DNA of 7,014 bases, from assembly GCA_030605265.1 (NCBI GenBank), contig JAUWIR010000243.1, positions 1 through 7,014 of the forward strand, in the 5' to 3' direction. The stretch is from Pseudomonadota bacterium. Its GTDB lineage: Bacteria > SZUA-182 > DTGQ01. The translations under genes were made by a program, and so were the position numbers. Position 1 is the first letter of the stretch. Each line of letters starts with the position of its first letter. Below, one piece after another: positions 4,834 to 7,014 of this stretch. The notes below the pieces were generated by a model. It was not told the DNA's origin, did not search any database, and saw nothing but the letters and a program-made list of their open reading frames with translations.

Positions 4834-7014
4834 AATTATTTTTCCCATTAATTCCCGAAAAAGGTGGATATTCCCAAGATGAAAGAAGTCTATATGCTCA
4901 AGGTTTTCATTGAGCAAAAAACGAGCATCAGAAATGAGAAGGAGCCCTCCTTTTCCAATCTTTTGGAAAACTATTAGCGGATATCCCTTCTTCTCAAAAA
5001 GGACCTCTGTTTTCTCTTTTGCTTTTTGGCTGATTGAGATTGGCCAAGCATCTTGAAATTGAATTTCCTGGTGAAAAACATCCCCCTTGACCGGACCAAG
5101 GGGGATATTTCTAAAATGTAACCCCATATCAGCAAGAAATGAAGCGCTTGCCTTTTTAATAGGGTAATTTGCCGCCCAGAGAATAAACCCTCCCTTGCAT
5201 AAAAATTGTTGTAAAAGCTCTTTTTCTTCTAGAGAAAAAGTGCTGGTGGGAGCAAGAAAGATTAATAAATCGGCCTCTTCCAATAGAGAATGGCTAATTT
5301 GTTCAGTCACCAAAGGGGTGAAGTTATTTCGCATTAAATTATACAAAAGGCCGTCAATAGAATTTTTTTGCCATCCTGTAAGGGAAAAAAGCTCTCCATG
5401 GGAACTATCAATATAGGCAACAGGGTTATGCTTTTTTCTCTCTATACGCAGTATTGAAGGTTTAAAGAAAGGAAAAAGATGTCCCCCCTGGTAAAAGAAA
5501 ATGCTCAAAAGGAGAAAAAAAACAGAGAGACAGGGAGAAAAAAACCAAAGCAATCCCAAAAAAAAGAAAAATAAGATCAAGAAAAAAAGAGGGAAAAATT
5601 TTCCTCCACCTGCCATTAAGGAGTTCTCTTTCCGGGAGAGCCATTGGAAAATATCATTCACAAACTGGTAACTATAGGGCAGTGCTCCATTTTGAAAACT
5701 TGATGTGTCGCCAAATACCATTACTTTGCCTTTTCCTAGTTTTGCCTCGGCAGCTAAGACAATATCGCCTAAAAACTCTGATCTTTCATAAATAAAATTT
5801 CCAAGATATCCCTCTGCTACATTTTTTCTATCTCCGGCATCTGAAAAAGCCCGTTTGCCGATAATGATTGGAGCGGCAGGGTAATGAGTTTCCAGGGAAG
5901 CCCCTGTCCAAATCTGGATATCCTTTTCCGATTTTACCCGCCTGGTTGCATCATGAAGACGAATCTCCATGCAGTTTTGCCATGAAGGCACTAATGATCT
6001 GGCGCTATCAAATCGGAAGGAAATATTCATTGGCTCTAAAAGATCATTAAAAGGTTCTCTAATAAATCCATATCCTGTATGATCTCCTAAAACCAGAAGG
6101 CTTCCCCCCTCCCTCACAAAATCTTGTATACTGTTCTTTACCTCTTTATTGAATTTCTCTGCTAGATTAATTAAGACCAATGTACTTGCTTTTTGAAGGG
6201 TTTGTTGGTTAATAGTTTTTTCTATAAAGACTTTAAAATCTAAAGAACGTAAAAACCGGGGTAAATTCCCGAACATTCCCCCGCTTTTTTCTCCATAGGC
6301 GCCGAAAACAGGACGTGACCAATCCACATTGTCGTAAATGAAGATAGCTTTATTTCTCTCTGAAGAGGAAACCGCAGATGAATTTTTCCCCTGTGAAAGG
6401 ATGAAAAATAAGGTAAGAAAAAAAAATATTACTATGTATCCAGCTATGGGAAAGAATATTTTTTTCCCTCCTTTGGATGTCTCCTTTCTTTTCTGCTGCT
6501 GATGACTTTCCTGGTAATTATTTTTACAATAATACCAGTTTTTATAGTAGTAGAAGAGAAGAAGGCTCAATAACAAAAAGAGAATCCAATGGGTGCCAAA
6601 GGGAGTGAGTCCAAATCGATTATGGTAGATATTTAGTTGGATCCTATAAAAAAGTATCTGATGAAGAAAAAGATACAGTATTTGTATAATGCTATAGGAG
6701 AAAGAGAGAACAAAAAAAAGTATGATATTGTGTTTAGAGATTTTTGTGTGCACAATAAGTGAAAGAGAGAAGAAAAAAAAGGTAAGGAGAATGAGAAATC
6801 CGGAGGAATGATGGCCAAAAGGCATTGGGGACCTTGTCAGAAATTCAATGATCTTCATGAAGTGATAATTTGCCGATTTTGTGTAATACCAGACACGGCT
6901 ACTAAAGTTATAATAGCAGTAAAATAAGGCCATAAGGCCAATAGTAGTTATAAATGAATAAATTTGGGCTTTTTTTATTTCATCTGATCGGACAAAAAGA
7001 AGAGCACCTAAAAC
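4828..7014 (-). CDS. Multi-pass membrane protein with exosortase-like N-terminal region and two DUF4350/GATase-like domains (5'-partial)
   Basis: I do not recognise a named family for the whole protein. Its first in-window ATG is at 6933 (701 residues), but the frame stays open from there to the window edge with hydrophobic residues, so the true start is probably outside. In the 701-residue numbering, membrane segments lie at about 46-62, 69-98, 114-132 and 160-180. A soluble domain (about 195-435) follows, containing GDHT (283-286) and GDTSSF (408-413). A membrane hairpin (446-480) and a second soluble domain (about 500-701) with an IDSSHGE signature (507-513) complete it. The soluble domains have the alternating strands and GG turns of DUF4350/ThuA-type amidotransferase-like folds, without an obvious catalytic Cys. 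The HHSSG motif (41-45) sits where exosortases have their catalytic ACSG. The gene precedes a paralog by 18 bases, so the two are probably co-transcribed. Function is unknown; an envelope role is inferred. It ends in TAG. Confidence 0.85.
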   Translation of the reverse strand, partial: VLGALLFVRSDEIKKAQIYSFITTIGLMALFYCYYNFSSRVWYYTKSANYHFMKIIEFLTRSPMPFGHHSSGFLILLTFFFFSLSLIVHTKISKHNIILFFVLSFSYSIIQILYLFLHQILFYRIQLNIYHNRFGLTPFGTHWILFLLLSLLLFYYYKNWYYCKNNYQESHQQQKRKETSKGGKKIFFPIAGYIVIFFFLTLFFILSQGKNSSAVSSSERNKAIFIYDNVDWSRPVFGAYGEKSGGMFGNLPRFLRSLDFKVFIEKTINQQTLQKASTLVLINLAEKFNKEVKNSIQDFVREGGSLLVLGDHTGYGFIREPFNDLLEPMNISFRFDSARSLVPSWQNCMEIRLHDATRRVKSEKDIQIWTGASLETHYPAAPIIIGKRAFSDAGDRKNVAEGYLGNFIYERSEFLGDIVLAAEAKLGKGKVMVFGDTSSFQNGALPYSYQFVNDIFQWLSRKENSLMAGGGKFFPLFFLILFFFFLGLLWFFSPCLSVFFLLLSIFFYQGGHLFPFFKPSILRIERKKHNPVAYIDSSHGELFSLTGWQKNSIDGLLYNLMRNNFTPLVTEQISHSLLEEADLLIFLAPTSTFSLEEKELLQQFLCKGGFILWAANYPIKKASASFLADMGLHFRNIPLGPVKGDVFHQEIQFQDAWPISISQKAKEKTEVLFEKKGYPLIVFQKIGKGGLLLISDARFLLNENLEHIDFFHLGNIHLFRELMGKIIL

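Noticed and set aside
5462..5644. Minus-strand 60-codon open frame with membrane-like composition
   Set aside because: It is a shifted frame of the T-rich membrane hairpin coding region of the large gene. The main frame is intact on both sides, so this is not a frameshifted gene piece.
6633..6818. Minus-strand 61-codon open frame
   Set aside because: It is an out-of-frame shadow of the N-terminal membrane segments of the large membrane protein.
1..7014. CRISPR array, tRNA, rRNA or riboswitch
   Set aside because: No regularly spaced repeats, cloverleaf, rRNA-like stretch or recognisable aptamer was seen on either strand by reading alone.

Overview
The window is AT-rich DNA, probably from an environmental Gram-negative bacterium. 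Supporting this are recognisable sigma70-type promoters, at least one good Shine-Dalgarno site, and two large proteins with extracytoplasmic domains between membrane segments. The lineage cannot be fixed from this sequence. All five convincing genes lie on the minus strand, so the window is described from high to low coordinates.

Region A (7014 to 2443) holds two consecutive large membrane proteins that look like ancient paralogs. Each has a multi-pass N-terminal membrane domain, a soluble Rossmann/glutamine-amidotransferase-like (DUF4350-like) domain, a two-helix membrane hairpin and a second soluble domain of the same kind. The upstream gene has no stop codon before the window edge, so it is 5'-truncated. 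The N-terminal membrane domains resemble the archaeosortase/exosortase layout, but the catalytic Cys position is Ser in one and Lys in the other. The two reading frames are in the same frame, separated by 18 bases. That junction is a 15-bp tandem duplication repeating the stop codon and the start codon.

Region B (about 2407 to 1576) is a toxin-antitoxin operon in toxin-first order. A PIN-domain ribonuclease toxin overlaps a ribbon-helix-helix/UPF0175-type antitoxin by the four bases ATGA. Its promoter is close to consensus (TTGACT, 17-bp spacer, TACAAT) and ends only 7 bases before the toxin ATG, predicting a leaderless mRNA. A dyad in the spacer is a likely operator. The antitoxin instead has a good internal Shine-Dalgarno.

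Region C (1564 to 359) is a stand-alone AAA ATPase of the DUF4143 group. It has its own near-consensus promoter (TTGAAA, 17 bp, extended -10 TGCTAATAT) placed exactly where transcription would begin at the ATG, so it is a second predicted leaderless gene. A perfect inverted repeat abuts its -35.

Region D (1 to 358) contains no gene I can support. It holds an AT-only palindrome (93-110, possibly a weak terminator) and a conspicuously GC-richer, hairpin-rich stretch from about 170 to 295 that could be a decayed mobile-element end.

Regions B and C look like mobile accessory or defence cargo. Region A looks like part of a larger envelope-associated locus that continues beyond the right edge.
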